Positions 63,816 to 64,000 of a stretch of DNA of 64,000 nucleotides are shown here, piece after piece. A program made the position numbers and the translations under genes. Position 1 is the stretch's first letter. The number at the start of each line of letters is the position of its first letter. The notes beneath the pieces are model-generated. The model ran no database searches and had not been told where the DNA came from. It saw only the letters and a program-made list of their open reading frames with translations. Origin of the DNA: Schlesneria sp. Its GTDB lineage: Bacteria > Planctomycetota > Planctomycetia > Planctomycetales > Planctomycetaceae. The stretch is from assembly GCA_028291515.1 (NCBI GenBank), contig JAQGHU010000022.1:124001-188000 (forward strand). Direction: 5' to 3'.

Positions 63816-64000
63816 ATGAACCGAGTTCGCCGAGCGCCAGAGTTACCCAGCGACAAAGTTTATCGCGGTTTTACGTTGATTGAGTTGTTGGTCGTGATTG
63901 CGATTATCGCAGTCCTGATTGCCTTGTTGCTTCCGGCCGTTCAACAGGCGCGCGAGGCCGCTCGACGTACGCAGTGCAAGAACAATTTGAAGCAGATGGG
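63816..64000 (+). CDS. DUF1559 pilin-like protein, partial (C-terminus outside window)
   Basis: The first 61 codons encode [62 protein letters not shown] (quoted pieces: [25 protein letters not shown]). This is a type IV prepilin leader and helix followed by the DUF1559 start, a family expanded to dozens per planctomycete genome. The frame is cut by the window edge. Unlike the protein at 25910, it has the full prepilin cleavage motif. Confidence 0.92.
   Translation, partial: MNRVRRAPELPSDKVYRGFTLIELLVVIAIIAVLIALLLPAVQQAREAARRTQCKNNLKQM

Overview
The window looks like chromosome from a planctomycete (Gemmata/Schlesneria/Planctomyces-like, by inference). The markers are planctomycete-typical families: DUF1559 pilin-like proteins, a DUF1549/DUF1553 cytochrome protein, DUF1501, DUF1080, DUF1573, DLG/DFG serine/threonine kinases and an ECF sigma factor coupled to a kinase. 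All calls come from reading the sequence and the supplied translations; no searches were run.

Layout. 0-13 kb is mostly housekeeping: an FlK-like thioesterase fragment, a glycine-rich RRM protein, a RhlE-type DEAD-box helicase, PurQ, SpoVG with a zinc-ribbon insertion beside IspE, a SirB1-like protein, a HrpA-type helicase, MurG and tRNA-His. 13-28 kb holds a DUF1080 protein, a GAF/GGDEF protein, a DUF1549/DUF1553 cytochrome protein, a YkgJ-type cysteine-cluster protein, HisS, several small unknown proteins, a bestrophin-like channel and a large DUF1559-related protein.

28.2-32.1 kb is the most unusual part. Thirteen tRNA-like genes lie on the plus strand, 69-76 nt each and without encoded CCA. 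Three are leucine tRNAs with short variable loops, two have C instead of U at position 33, and several have acceptor mismatches or unexpected discriminator bases. Structured repeats separate some of them, a 112-aa ORF is embedded among them, and a divergent EF-Tu paralogue with a rewritten switch I region follows directly. I read this as a possible specialised tRNA/EF-Tu system.

32-47 kb holds a DUF1501 protein, a kinase, a repeat-rich 1.2-kb gap, three small ORFs each preceded by a related ~70-bp repeat, and a minus-strand secretion-type cluster: two cysteine-rich exported proteins, a C39-like peptidase/DUF1573 protein, a DUF1573 protein and a family-39-like glycosyltransferase. 47-64 kb holds a sulfotransferase/P450 pair, an inverse-autotransporter-like adhesin with a beta-helix passenger, a CotH kinase, a sigma factor/HC2-kinase/coiled-coil operon, a threonine dehydratase-like enzyme, a HEPN protein with a small partner, a TetR regulator with operator-like palindromes facing a tautomerase, and the start of a DUF1559 gene cut by the window end.

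Several short dispersed repeat families lie between genes. One ~95-bp family has three copies and forms the stop codons of neighbouring genes.
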